In this document: positions 1 through 7,865 of the stretch, one piece after another
How positions within the stretch are numbered: position 1 is the first letter of the stretch
Layout: every line of letters starts with the position of its first letter
Origin: a bacterium
GTDB taxonomy: Bacteria; Ratteibacteria; UBA8468; B48-G9; DTJG01
Assembly (NCBI GenBank): GCA_029552985.1
Contig: JAKPDB010000030.1
Coordinates: 1 to 42,895, forward strand
Reading direction: 5' to 3'
Length of the DNA: 42,895 nt
Translations under genes and position numbers: made by a program
The notes under the pieces: model-generated
What the model was told of the DNA's origin: nothing
Databases searched by the model: none
Seen by the model: only the letters and a program-made list of their open reading frames with translations

Positions 1-528
1 CAGCAGGCGTGGATTACTCTTGGTTTCCTTGATACAATGGTTCAGAAGGGTTATTTAAATGGAAAGTTTTTCTGGTGTAATGTTCCTGGTTGCGAACATT
101 ATTCTGGTATCTGTTCGGATGGTACTCCAAACTGGTGGCTCTATACAACCACAGGCAGCATCAATTGTCCATGTCTTGACCCATTTCAGAGATATAATCT
201 CTCAGCATATGATAGAGCAACTTATGCATATTCCAGTCAGGTTGATTTTGGTTATAACACTCGTCTTCCGAATACAGCAATAAAACTTGGAAGGGTAAGA
301 AGACCAGGAGAAGCAATTATGTTCTGTGAGGCTCGTTCTGGCGAATTATTCCTGAATACGAGTCAGGCGGCAACAGAGTTTCCCCAGATATTTCAACAGG
401 CATCTTATTACAGTGGTTCTGCTGGAAGGCATCTGCAGATAGAACTGGTGAATGCTGTGTTTGTTGACGGTCATGCAAAGGCAGTTAATAAAGACGAATA
501 TGTCAATGGGCTTGCATACGACCCATAA
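1..528 (+). CDS. Prepilin-type H-X9-DG domain protein, 3' part
   Basis: The reading frame is open from the first base of the window, so the N-terminus, which would carry the type IV pilin-like signal and helix, is missing. What remains is about 175 residues rich in Tyr, Gly and Cys. Near the end, after HLQIELVNAV, comes FVDGHAKAV, which resembles the closing motif of the prepilin-type processing-associated H-X9-DG proteins (here with 11 residues between His and Asp). This family is abundant in Planctomycetes, Lentisphaerae and related phyla. They are thought to be secreted or surface pseudopilins, and their function is unknown. The gene converges with the dehydrogenase gene downstream, only 3 bp between the two stop codons, leaving no room for a terminator. 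Family assignment is fairly safe; role is not known. Confidence 0.7.
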   Translation, partial: QQAWITLGFLDTMVQKGYLNGKFFWCNVPGCEHYSGICSDGTPNWWLYTTTGSINCPCLDPFQRYNLSAYDRATYAYSSQVDFGYNTRLPNTAIKLGRVRRPGEAIMFCEARSGELFLNTSQAATEFPQIFQQASYYSGSAGRHLQIELVNAVFVDGHAKAVNKDEYVNGLAYDP

Positions 529-531
529 GTG

Positions 532-1383
532 TCATTTGTAAAGATAAAAGCCCTCGCCTATCTTTCTTCCGAGTTTATGCTGGCTTACCATCTGACGTAA
601 AAGAGGGCATGGTTGATACTTTGGGTCGTTGAGAGATTTTTCAAGATTTTCCATGATATGAAGGCATATATCAAGTCCAATAAGGTCTGCAAGAGCAAGA
701 GGTCCCATAGGATGTCCTGCGCCCAATTTCATCGCAGTGTCAATTGAATCTCTGTCTGCCACATTTCCATAAAGCAAACATATTGCCTCATTAATCATAG
801 GTATCAATAATCTATTGACAATGAATCCAGGTGAATCCTTTACAAAAACTGCTGTTTTATCAAGAAGTTCTGCAAGCTGTTTTGTCTTTTCAATGCTTTT
901 CTGCGATGTCTTTTCACCTGTTACAATTTCAACAAGTTTCATTTTATTGACAGGATTGAAAAAGTGCATTCCAATTACCCTTTCCTGATTTCTTGTAGAT
1001 TTTGCTATTTCTGTGATGCTTAAAGACGAAGTATTTGTTGCAAGGACAACCTGTGATGGAAAAATTTTATCAATTCTTGCAAAAAGATTTTTCTTTGTTT
1101 CAATGTCCTCTATGATTGCCTCTATTACAAAATCTGCTGATTGACAATCTTCAGGACAAGAGCAAGGTGTGATTGTTGACAAAATCTGGCCTGCTTTTTC
1201 TTCTGATATTTCTCCTTTTTCAATTTCCTTTTTCAATCTTTCCTTGATTTTTAAAATTGCGTTGTGAACGATACTGATGTCAGAATCAGTAAGATAAACA
1301 CCAACCATGTGCTCAGCAGCACATCTTGCAATGCCTGAACCCATTGTTCCTGCACCAATAACAAGAATGCTCTTTATCTCCAT
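532..1383 (-). CDS. hbd: 3-hydroxybutyryl-CoA dehydrogenase
   Basis: NAD(P)-dependent oxidation/reduction between acetoacetyl-CoA and 3-hydroxybutyryl-CoA, a cytoplasmic step of butyrate-type fermentation or short-chain beta-oxidation. The 283-residue protein has the usual length. A Rossmann glycine motif GAGTMGSG lies at residues 10-17, the catalytic-His region reads GMHFFNPV, and the C-terminal helical domain contains KDSPGFIVNRLL. I start at 1383 rather than at the far upstream ATG because AAAGGA precedes it with a 6-nt spacer; ATG 1389 is two codons upstream and overlaps that spacing. The upstream part of the longer frame lies inside a dispersed repeat. Its metabolic partners, a thiolase and a CoA-transferase, sit 25 kb away beside the second repeat copy, and ferritin is the immediate upstream neighbour, which is functionally odd. 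Confidence 0.9.
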   Translation of the reverse strand: MEIKSILVIGAGTMGSGIARCAAEHMVGVYLTDSDISIVHNAILKIKERLKKEIEKGEISEEKAGQILSTITPCSCPEDCQSADFVIEAIIEDIETKKNLFARIDKIFPSQVVLATNTSSLSITEIAKSTRNQERVIGMHFFNPVNKMKLVEIVTGEKTSQKSIEKTKQLAELLDKTAVFVKDSPGFIVNRLLIPMINEAICLLYGNVADRDSIDTAMKLGAGHPMGPLALADLIGLDICLHIMENLEKSLNDPKYQPCPLLRQMVSQHKLGRKIGEGFYLYK

Positions 1384-1405
1384 ATTCATTCCTTTTATTG
1401 AACAA

Positions 1406-1690
1406 TATTTTGCTGAAATCCATTGAGTATTTTTCTGTTTTCTTTGCTTTTCCCTGTTTTTTTTCACTTCCACCAGGAAAGACAGAAGCATTATGAACAA
1501 TTAGCGAAGGCGCAGAAACAAAACAAGTAGGAAAGCAGCAGCGTTCTGCCATATCAATGGCAGTTGACTGTCCGAAGCCAGCAGAGTGCAAAGCGCTTAC
1601 GTTGCTGGCAAGTTTCAACTGCGGCAGATTCCCGCGTAGTTTTGTCTGCGCCGTAGAGTGTGTGAATAATGCTTTTGTCTTTCCGTCTCC
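1406..1690 (-). repeat. Dispersed ~285-bp repeat, copy A
   Basis: Read on the minus strand, this segment matches 27551-27841 of the plus strand along its whole length. My hand alignment shows seven substitutions and indels of 4, 1 and 1 nt. It begins at the base after the ferritin stop codon and ends about 20 bp before the 3-hydroxybutyryl-CoA dehydrogenase start. It contains two perfect 7-bp inverted repeats: CTGCCAT/ATGGCAG with a 4-nt loop (1546-1563), and GCCAGCA/TGCTGGC (1577-1583 with 1603-1609). A short reading frame crosses it, but the 1-nt indels between copies change frame, so I treat it as noncoding. No transposase, terminal inverted repeat or clear target duplication was seen. Confidence 0.9.
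1546..1563. other. Perfect hairpin inside repeat copy A
   Basis: CTGCCAT, then four bases, then ATGGCAG form a perfect 7-bp stem. The same hairpin is unchanged at 27683-27700 in copy B. It could be an RNA structure or a protein-binding palindrome; the sequence alone does not decide. Confidence 0.6.
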
Positions 1691-2179
1691 TCATCCTTCT
1701 CTTTTCCCCAGCTCCCTGTCAAGCATTACAATTGCAGGTCCCTGCTCTTTTATCATTTTCAGTGTTTCAAGAATCTGCGAGGCATTTTTCTCTTCTTCAA
1801 CCTGTTCATTCACAAACCATTGAAGCATAACCATAGAAGGATGATCACCTGCCTTTTGAGCAAGGTTGACGAGGTTATTTATCATTGCTGTCACCTTTTT
1901 CTCATGCTCAAGGGTTTTTTCGAATATGTCAGTCACAGAAGAAAAATCAGCAGGTGGCTGGTCAATGGCAAGAAGTTTTATTTCTGCGCCAACATCAACC
2001 ATAAATTCAAAAAATTTCATTGCGTGGCTTACTTCTTCCTTTGCCTGAACTTTTAACCAGTGGGCAATCCCTGGCAGGTTTTTGCTTTCGCAATACGCTG
2101 CCATACTCAGATAAAGATAAGCAGAATACAATTCATTTCTTATCTGCTCATTCATTGCCTTATGCAAATTCTTTTCCAT
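1691..2179 (-). CDS. ftn: Ferritin
   Basis: Non-haem ferritin of 162 residues, forming a 24-mer cage that oxidises Fe(II) and stores Fe(III) in the cytoplasm. The four-helix bundle carries the ferroxidase ligands: Glu16 in NELYSAYLYL, Glu49 and His52 in AKEEVSHAM, the Glu in LEHEKKVT, and the Gln in VNEQVEEE, matching the bacterial FtnA pattern. AAAGGAGG lies just before the ATG, so the start is secure. It lies 12 bp after the phosphoglycerate mutase gene on the same strand. Its stop codon abuts repeat copy A, beyond which is an unrelated CoA-metabolism gene. A second ferritin-family gene sits next to the other repeat copy. Confidence 0.93.
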   Translation of the reverse strand: MEKNLHKAMNEQIRNELYSAYLYLSMAAYCESKNLPGIAHWLKVQAKEEVSHAMKFFEFMVDVGAEIKLLAIDQPPADFSSVTDIFEKTLEHEKKVTAMINNLVNLAQKAGDHPSMVMLQWFVNEQVEEEKNASQILETLKMIKEQGPAIVMLDRELGKREG

Positions 2180-2191
2180 TTTCCTCCTTTG

Positions 2192-3406
2192 TTATGCTCC
2201 AAATTTGTCAAATTTTAAGGCATTCGCGAGTAAAATATACATCACATTTATTGCCGGAATGGTTCCAAGCATGCCTTTTGCGCACGCCCTTTCTGTAAAT
2301 GTGTCAACATCGTCTGAAATAGCATTTTTTGAAACAATTGCCAGTGGCACAGGATGCCAGGAATGTCCTTTCAAAACACTCGGAGTTGAATGGTCTCCTG
2401 TTAAACATACCACTTCAAATTTTAGATGCTTAATTTTTGCAATTTTTTCGTCAAACTCTTCTATCGCTGCAACCTTTTTTTCAAAATTTCCATCTTCTCC
2501 TGAACTATCGGTTTTTTTGTAGTGGAGATAAAAGAAATCGTATTCGTTGTAAAGGTCGTTAAGCGCCTTTATTTCATCATCAATACTTTCAAGTCCCCTG
2601 ATAACATCCATCCCCACAAGTTTTGCAAGCCCTTTGTACATAGGATAACTTGCAATACATGCTGGTTTCAAAAGGTATCTCTGCTGGAATGGTTCTATCT
2701 CAGGAATACCAGAAAATCCTCTCAATAGAATGGTTTTTGCTCTGGTATCTACATCAGCCAGTATTTGTTCAACCCTTGCAATAAACTCGTTCAGCACTTC
2801 TGCAGTAAATTTTGCCTGGTCATTTAAGGCAGTTATTCTCTTGATAGCAAGGCCTTCTTTTTGTGGGTCATTTTCTGTAACATCAGGAGACAGATTTTCT
2901 CCTCTCAACAGAATTGCAAGCCGGTGTTCTTTTACTGTTTGAATAATAATTTGAACATTTCTTATGCTTTTGATTTTTTCCTGAATTTTATTAACAAGCA
3001 CTCTGTTTTCTTCTGTGGAAATTCTTCCAGCCCTTCTATCAGTAACAATGTGATTTGCGTCTATGGTTGCAAAATTACCCCTGATGGCAAGGTCGTTCTT
3101 CTCCATTTCCATCCCTATTCCCAGAACTTCAAGCACCCCCCTGCCAATCTGATGCTCAATAGGGTCATATCCAAAAAGAGATAGATGAGCAGGGCCACTG
3201 CCTGGGGTAATACCATATAGCACAGGGATCGACAATCCACACATACCTGATTTTGCTAATGCATCAAGATTGGGCTTTTTTGCTGTTTCAAGTTCTGTAA
3301 GACCGGTTTCTGGATGAGGAAGTCCACCAAGGCCATCCATCACAAGCAGAAGAATCTTATTTTCATTTTTCTTAATAACGTTGTTCAGTATTTTTTCAAA
3401 TTCCAT
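2192..3406 (-). CDS. apgM: 2,3-bisphosphoglycerate-independent phosphoglycerate mutase, archaeal type
   Basis: Interconverts 3- and 2-phosphoglycerate in glycolysis and gluconeogenesis, with two metal ions and a phosphoserine intermediate. The 404-residue protein belongs to the archaeal-type (ApgM) branch of the alkaline phosphatase superfamily. It is shorter than the ~510-residue GpmI and shows VMDGLGG near residue 22, GLTELETAKKPNLDALA, and GITPGSGPAHLSLFGYDP, in which Ser70 is the expected phospho-acceptor. C-terminal metal ligands appear in GDHSTPSVLKGHSWHPVP. I choose the ATG at 3406 because CAGGAG precedes it by 7 nt and homology starts soon after; the longer frame to 3472 would add 22 unsupported residues. 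The gene diverges from rsmI and heads the ferritin transcription unit. Confidence 0.92.
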   Translation of the reverse strand: MEFEKILNNVIKKNENKILLLVMDGLGGLPHPETGLTELETAKKPNLDALAKSGMCGLSIPVLYGITPGSGPAHLSLFGYDPIEHQIGRGVLEVLGIGMEMEKNDLAIRGNFATIDANHIVTDRRAGRISTEENRVLVNKIQEKIKSIRNVQIIIQTVKEHRLAILLRGENLSPDVTENDPQKEGLAIKRITALNDQAKFTAEVLNEFIARVEQILADVDTRAKTILLRGFSGIPEIEPFQQRYLLKPACIASYPMYKGLAKLVGMDVIRGLESIDDEIKALNDLYNEYDFFYLHYKKTDSSGEDGNFEKKVAAIEEFDEKIAKIKHLKFEVVCLTGDHSTPSVLKGHSWHPVPLAIVSKNAISDDVDTFTERACAKGMLGTIPAINVMYILLANALKFDKFGA

Positions 3407-3476
3407 GGTTGAACTCCTGAAGGATTGATAAATTGTTGTTTTTAGGGTACTATAAATATGTGGAAATGTCAAAATT

Positions 3477-3505
3477 TTGGGCTCTTGCTCTTGTTTGTAT
3501 TTAAT
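3477..3505 (+). promoter_or_regulatory. Possible rsmI promoter
   Basis: TTGGGC (3477-3482) and TTTAAT (3500-3505) are 17 bp apart in the 120-bp gap between the divergent apgM and rsmI genes. The hexamers are only partial matches and the predicted start would fall almost in the ribosome binding site, so this is weak. It is still the only plausible promoter I see upstream of the 24-kb plus-strand gene run. Confidence 0.25.
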
Positions 3506-3526
3506 TGTGAATAAGGAATTTTAATC

Positions 3527-4195
3527 ATGCTTTTTATAGTGGCAACTCCCATAGGAAATCTTGAAGACATTACTTTCAGGGCATTGAATGTTTTGAGAAC
3601 TGTTGATTTTGTTGTTTCAGAAGATACCAGGGAAACAAGAAAATTACTTAATTATTTTCAGATTCAAAAACCATTGATCAGTTATTACAGAGGGTGTGAA
3701 AAAAGCAGGTCTCAACACATTATGAAATTATTAAGTGGGGGCAAGAGTATTGCGCTTGTGTGTGACAGGGGAACGCCAGGCATTTCAGACCCTGCCTACT
3801 ACATCGTAAGAAGATGCCTGGATGAAGGAATCAAGGTTGTGCCTGTACCAGGTCCTTCTGCCTTAATGGCTGGGCTTTCTGTTTCCGGAGAACCTCTGGA
3901 TGCTTTTTCTTTTTATGGATTTTTGCCAAGAAAGAAAAATAGAAAGATTGAATTTTTCAAGAAAATTGGAGAAAAACAAGAAACCATTGTGTTTTTTGAG
4001 TCTGTTCACAGGTTTATGGAAACAATGGAGGTTCTTAATCAACTATTTCCAGAAAGGCGACTTGTTGTGTGCAGGGAACTGACAAAAAAATTTGAGGAAA
4101 TTGTTGCTGGTACTGTAACCCAAATGTACAATAAATTTAAGCAAACTACAGTAAAAGGTGAATTTGTTCTCATTCTTGGAGGAAAACAATGTTGA
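3527..4195 (+). CDS. rsmI: 16S rRNA 2'-O-ribose C1402 methyltransferase
   Basis: SAM-dependent methyltransferase that modifies C1402 in the decoding centre of 16S rRNA. The 222-residue protein has the tetrapyrrole-methylase fold with the family's hallmark motifs: ATPIGNLEDITFRAL at the N-terminus, SEDTRETRKLL, VCDRGTPGISDP, PVPGPSALMAGLSVSGEP, YGFLPRKK and FFESVHRF. It is shorter than the roughly 280-residue E. coli protein and ends at the catalytic domain, lacking the C-terminal extension; many bacterial RsmI proteins do the same. The ATG is preceded by AAGGA. It is the first gene of a long plus-strand run and overlaps the next gene by 7 bp. Confidence 0.94.
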   Translation: MLFIVATPIGNLEDITFRALNVLRTVDFVVSEDTRETRKLLNYFQIQKPLISYYRGCEKSRSQHIMKLLSGGKSIALVCDRGTPGISDPAYYIVRRCLDEGIKVVPVPGPSALMAGLSVSGEPLDAFSFYGFLPRKKNRKIEFFKKIGEKQETIVFFESVHRFMETMEVLNQLFPERRLVVCRELTKKFEEIVAGTVTQMYNKFKQTTVKGEFVLILGGKQC

Positions 4196-4896
4196 TGAAA
4201 TGGTTCAGGAAAAAAAGAAACTTTAGAATGGTTATGATTGTGACCGCAGCGCTGGTAATACCTGGATTTGTAATATGGGGTGTAAGCATTTCAGGCACTG
4301 ATAAGAGGTATCTGGTGGCAACAGTAAACAACCAACCCATTTATCAGCACGAGTTTTATAGAACTGTTGAAGAAATACGACAACAATACAGAGACATTTT
4401 GAAAGATAATTATTCAAAATTCATCAATGAGACAGAACTTGAAAAAATGGTTCTCAACAGGATGATACAGGAGAAATTGCTTGAACAGCTTTATCGCAAG
4501 CACCACATTAGAGTAAGAGATTCAGAAATCCTGGACGTGATAAAATCTGAACCATCATTCAAAAATGAAAAAGGGCAATTTGATGAAGCAAAATTCAGGG
4601 CATATTTTTCACGTATTTCTCCTGAAAAAACAAAAGAGATTGAAAATCAGATAAGAAACAGCATTAAATATCAAAAACTTAAGCAGGAAGTCCTTTCAGA
4701 AACAACAATTGTGGTGTCAGACCAGGAAGTAAAATCCCTGATGGGCGGCAGTACAGATCAGAATAAATTCCAGGATATTAAGCGATATGTTCAGGCACAG
4801 AGGGAAGACCAGTATTTTCAACAATGGCTTGAAAAACAGAAAAACAATGCAAAGATCGAGGTATTTTTGAACCTTGATAAAAAGACAAACTCATAA
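4189..4896 (+). CDS. SurA-N/PpiD-like membrane-anchored chaperone-like protein
   Basis: The 235-residue protein has one N-terminal transmembrane segment (about residues 14-34, MVMIVTAALVIPGFVIWGV) preceded by many Lys and Arg, so most of it should face the periplasm. The next region, VATVNNQPIYQHEFYRTVEE, followed by long charged helices, is typical of the SurA N-terminal chaperone domain seen in PpiD and SurA. No parvulin-type prolyl isomerase domain follows; the protein ends in charged helix, so it may be chaperone-only. The start at 4189 is chosen because GGAGG lies 6 nt upstream; ATG 4195 is an alternative. It overlaps rsmI by 7 bp and is followed 2 bp later by the histidine kinase gene. 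Fold assignment is moderate; substrate unknown. Confidence 0.65.
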   Translation: MLMKWFRKKRNFRMVMIVTAALVIPGFVIWGVSISGTDKRYLVATVNNQPIYQHEFYRTVEEIRQQYRDILKDNYSKFINETELEKMVLNRMIQEKLLEQLYRKHHIRVRDSEILDVIKSEPSFKNEKGQFDEAKFRAYFSRISPEKTKEIENQIRNSIKYQKLKQEVLSETTIVVSDQEVKSLMGGSTDQNKFQDIKRYVQAQREDQYFQQWLEKQKNNAKIEVFLNLDKKTNS

Positions 4897-4898
4897 AA

Positions 4899-6305
4899 AT
4901 GGAACCAAAAGATACTCTTCAATACGAGATATATCTTCTTGACGCAATATGCAGGGGACTGCAGGCAACATTAAATGTTGACAAAATCATCCATATTGTC
5001 CTGACAGGCCTTACAGCAGGCGCTTCACTTGGTTTCAGCAGAGCAGCAATATTTTTCATCAATGAAAGCGGTATACTGCATGGTGGAAGGGGTATAGGTC
5101 CTTACGACCAGAATGAGGCAGAAAAAATATGGGCTGACTTAACAAGTTCTGAAGCAACGCTTGAGGAAATGTTTGAAAACAGCCATAGAAAAACACTTGA
5201 AAGCCAGAGATTTCCTGTGGAAATTAAATCTGTCAGGTATGAACTTGCAAAACTTCCAGTCAACAGTCCTTTAAGAAAGGTGATTTATGACAATGAAATC
5301 ATTTTGCTGAAAGGCGATGAAAGGTTTCTTGTTCCTGAGGAATTTCACTGGTTTGTAAGACATGCAACGCAGGTGGTAGTTGCTCCAATTACCATATCAG
5401 GAAAAATTTCAGCTGTGGTTTTTGCTGATAATGCCTTTCATTATAAAGACATCACTCCTGGCATGATATCCTTTCTTTCTATTGTACTCAATCATACGGG
5501 TCTTGCCCTGAGCAATGCGTTTGCTTATGAATCCACCAGACATAATCTTGAACAGGTCCAACAATTAAATGAAAAACTCAGGCAGGTACAGGAAGAACTT
5601 TTGGCATGCGAAAGATTTGCTGCGGCAGGAAGAATTTCCACATATCTTGCACATGAAATCAGAAATCCCCTTGCAACCATTGGAGGATTTGCCAGACAGA
5701 TTCTTGAAATAGCCAGAGAAAAACACACTGACCCAAGGATTGCAAGAAATGCAAAGATTGTTGTCAATGAGGTGAGAAGACTTGAACTGGTGCTGAATAA
5801 TCTGTTAAGATTTTCTTTCAAACAGCCAGCAAAAAAGCAAAACATTCATCTTCTCAGTTTTCTTAATGAACTGATGGAAGTTCTGTCAATCAGCATTGAA
5901 GACAATGGAATTCATCTTAATCTTGACATTCCACAGCATATCCATATTTACGCAGACAGCGTGCAGTTGAGTGAGGTTTTTTATAATCTTATCCATAATG
6001 CCATTGAAAGTATGAAACATGGTGATTACCTGACAATAAGTGCTGGCGAAGAAAACGGGTATGTCTGGGTGGAAATTGCTGATACAGGTTATGGAATACC
6101 ACCTGATGTGCTTGAACAGTTATTCAAGCCATTTTTCACCACAAAATCTCATGGAATAGGACTCGGACTTCATTTGGTGAAAACAATTATAGAGGAAAAC
6201 CATGGTGGAAAAATTGAGGTGGATTCCAGAGTAAATCGCGGAACAAAGATCCGCTTTACAATTCCCAAAAAGGAGGTGGGAAGTGAAAAAAATACTGCTG
6301 ATTGA
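4899..6305 (+). CDS. Cytoplasmic GAF-domain sensor histidine kinase
   Basis: A 468-residue two-component sensor with no transmembrane segment. Residues about 15-210 look like a GAF sensor domain. A short coiled coil (VQQLNEKLRQVQEELL) leads to the dimerisation/phosphoacceptor domain with His252 in LAHEIRNPLATIGGF. The ATPase domain then shows an N box (NLIHNAIESM, Asn367), a G1 box (ADTGYGIP), an F box (FKPFFTTK) and a G2 box (GIGLGLHLVK), so all catalytic elements are present. The next gene, a receiver-only regulator, overlaps its 3' end and is probably translationally coupled. That regulator in turn overlaps glgC, suggesting the pair senses carbon or energy status to control storage metabolism, although the signal cannot be read from sequence. 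The start has no strong Shine-Dalgarno site. Confidence 0.9.
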   Translation: MEPKDTLQYEIYLLDAICRGLQATLNVDKIIHIVLTGLTAGASLGFSRAAIFFINESGILHGGRGIGPYDQNEAEKIWADLTSSEATLEEMFENSHRKTLESQRFPVEIKSVRYELAKLPVNSPLRKVIYDNEIILLKGDERFLVPEEFHWFVRHATQVVVAPITISGKISAVVFADNAFHYKDITPGMISFLSIVLNHTGLALSNAFAYESTRHNLEQVQQLNEKLRQVQEELLACERFAAAGRISTYLAHEIRNPLATIGGFARQILEIAREKHTDPRIARNAKIVVNEVRRLELVLNNLLRFSFKQPAKKQNIHLLSFLNELMEVLSISIEDNGIHLNLDIPQHIHIYADSVQLSEVFYNLIHNAIESMKHGDYLTISAGEENGYVWVEIADTGYGIPPDVLEQLFKPFFTTKSHGIGLGLHLVKTIIEENHGGKIEVDSRVNRGTKIRFTIPKKEVGSEKNTAD

Positions 6306-6639
6306 GGATGAAACGAATCAGAGAATACTCTGCACAGAAACCCTTGAAAAAGAAGGATATCAGGTCATCGCTGCATCAAATGGTGAAGATGGATTGAATC
6401 TTTTAAAAAATAATGATGTTAACCTTGTTATTGTTGATATCAGAATGCCAAAAATGAGCGGACTTGAAACCCTTGCCAACATTCTCGGACAGAGAAAAAA
6501 TCTTCCTGTGATCATTTACACTTCGTATCCGCAATATAAAACAGATTTTATGAGCTGGGCTGCAGATGCTTATATCATCAAAAGTTCAACGGGTTTAAGT
6601 GAACTTGTTGCCAAGGTTAAGGAGTTAATCGGTGCCTGA
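6283..6639 (+). CDS. Receiver-only response regulator
   Basis: A 118-residue CheY-like receiver domain with no output domain. Acidic residues Glu8-Asp9 sit at the first loop, the phospho-acceptor Asp52 is in IVDIRMPKMSG, the switch Thr is in IIYTSYP, and the conserved Lys is in YIIKSS. It starts with GTG inside the histidine kinase gene, with AGGAGGTG just upstream, and its stop overlaps the glgC start by 8 bp. Cognate pairing with the kinase is therefore very likely. With no DNA-binding domain it must act by protein contact, either as a single-domain regulator or a relay to another partner not in this window. Close coupling to glgC is suggestive but does not prove that glycogen enzymes are its target. 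Confidence 0.92.
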   Translation: MKKILLIEDETNQRILCTETLEKEGYQVIAASNGEDGLNLLKNNDVNLVIVDIRMPKMSGLETLANILGQRKNLPVIIYTSYPQYKTDFMSWAADAYIIKSSTGLSELVAKVKELIGA

Positions 6640-7849
6640 AAAAGAAAAAATACTTACCCTGATTCTTGCTGGCGGTAAGGGTGAAAGGTTGTATCCCCTT
6701 ACAAGGGACAGGGCAAAACCATCGGTACCTTTTGGAGGTATCTATCGTATCATAGATTTCACTTTGAGTAATGCCATCAATTCAGGACTCAGAAAAATTT
6801 ATGTTCTCATACAATACAAGTCCTATTCCCTTCAACGACATATCAGGGAGGGATGGAATATTTTCAGTAGAGAACTTGGAGAATTTATTGATGTAATTCC
6901 AGCACAGATGAGAATTGGAACCGACTGGTATCTTGGAACAGCGGATTCTGTATTTCAGAACATCTATTTTCTCAATCAGGAAAAACCCGATCTTGTCCTT
7001 ATTCTTTCAGGAGATCATATTTACAAGATGGATTATCGGAGGATGATTGAATTTCACAAACAAAAAAACGCTGACCTGACAATAAGTGTATTTGATGTCC
7101 CTGTACAAGAAGCAAAAAGATTCGGGGTACTGGAAGTGAATGAAAGACAGGAAGTAATCAGTTTTCAGGAAAAACCAGAAAATCCTGTTCATTCTCCTGA
7201 TAATCCTGATATGTGTCTGATATCCATGGGTATTTACCTGTTCAATACTGAAACACTTGTTCGTCGCATTATTGAGGATGCGAAAAAACCGGATAGCAGC
7301 CATGATTTTGGAAAGGATGTAATACCCGCAATGATTGGAAAGGATCGAGTATTTGCGTTTCCTTTCACTGATGAAAACCGAAAAGAAACAAAATACTGGA
7401 AGGATATCGGAACCATAGAGGCATACTATGAAGCAAACATGGACCTGGTGAGCGTGGAGCCAGTGTTGAATCTTTATGATACTGAATGGCCCATTCGCAC
7501 GTTTCAGGAACAACTTCCTCCTGTGAAGACCGTGTTTTCTCTTGGCGAAAGAACAGGTATGGTTCTTGACTCAATCATTGGAGGAGGATGCATCATCAGC
7601 GGTGGAAAGGTTTACAGGAGTGTATTATCTCCATGGGTCAGAATCAACAGTTATGCAGAAGTAAGCGAATCAATACTTCTGGACAGGGTAAATGTGGGAA
7701 GATACTGTAAAATCAGGAGAACCATCATTGATAAAAATGTTGTGGTTCCACCTGGTACTATTATTGGATATGATGCCTCTGAAGATAAAAAACGATTTGT
7801 CGTAAGTGAAACAGGAATTGTCGTGGTTCCAAAGGATTATCAGTGGTAA
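6632..7849 (+). CDS. glgC: Glucose-1-phosphate adenylyltransferase
   Basis: Makes ADP-glucose from ATP and glucose-1-phosphate, the committed step of bacterial glycogen synthesis. The 405-residue protein has the nucleotidyltransferase signature LAGGKGERLYPLT with AKPSVPFGG, then YLGTADSVFQN, SGDHIYKMDYRRM, the substrate loop FQEKPENP and a C-terminal left-handed beta-helix. All are typical of GlgC. GTG at 6632 is the likely start; AAGGAG is upstream and it overlaps the receiver gene. It opens a glycogen cluster that continues with a GalT-like gene, glgA, a GH57 enzyme, an M14-like gene and glgB. Confidence 0.95.
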   Translation: MPEKEKILTLILAGGKGERLYPLTRDRAKPSVPFGGIYRIIDFTLSNAINSGLRKIYVLIQYKSYSLQRHIREGWNIFSRELGEFIDVIPAQMRIGTDWYLGTADSVFQNIYFLNQEKPDLVLILSGDHIYKMDYRRMIEFHKQKNADLTISVFDVPVQEAKRFGVLEVNERQEVISFQEKPENPVHSPDNPDMCLISMGIYLFNTETLVRRIIEDAKKPDSSHDFGKDVIPAMIGKDRVFAFPFTDENRKETKYWKDIGTIEAYYEANMDLVSVEPVLNLYDTEWPIRTFQEQLPPVKTVFSLGERTGMVLDSIIGGGCIISGGKVYRSVLSPWVRINSYAEVSESILLDRVNVGRYCKIRRTIIDKNVVVPPGTIIGYDASEDKKRFVVSETGIVVVPKDYQW

Positions 7850-7865
7850 TTAAAAAGGGGAAAAA

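Noticed and set aside
3444-3472. TTGACA on the minus strand upstream of apgM as a promoter
   Set aside because: At 16-18 bp spacing the -10 position is a poor match (TACCCT), and the TATAGT nearby is only 12 bp away. I could not support it.
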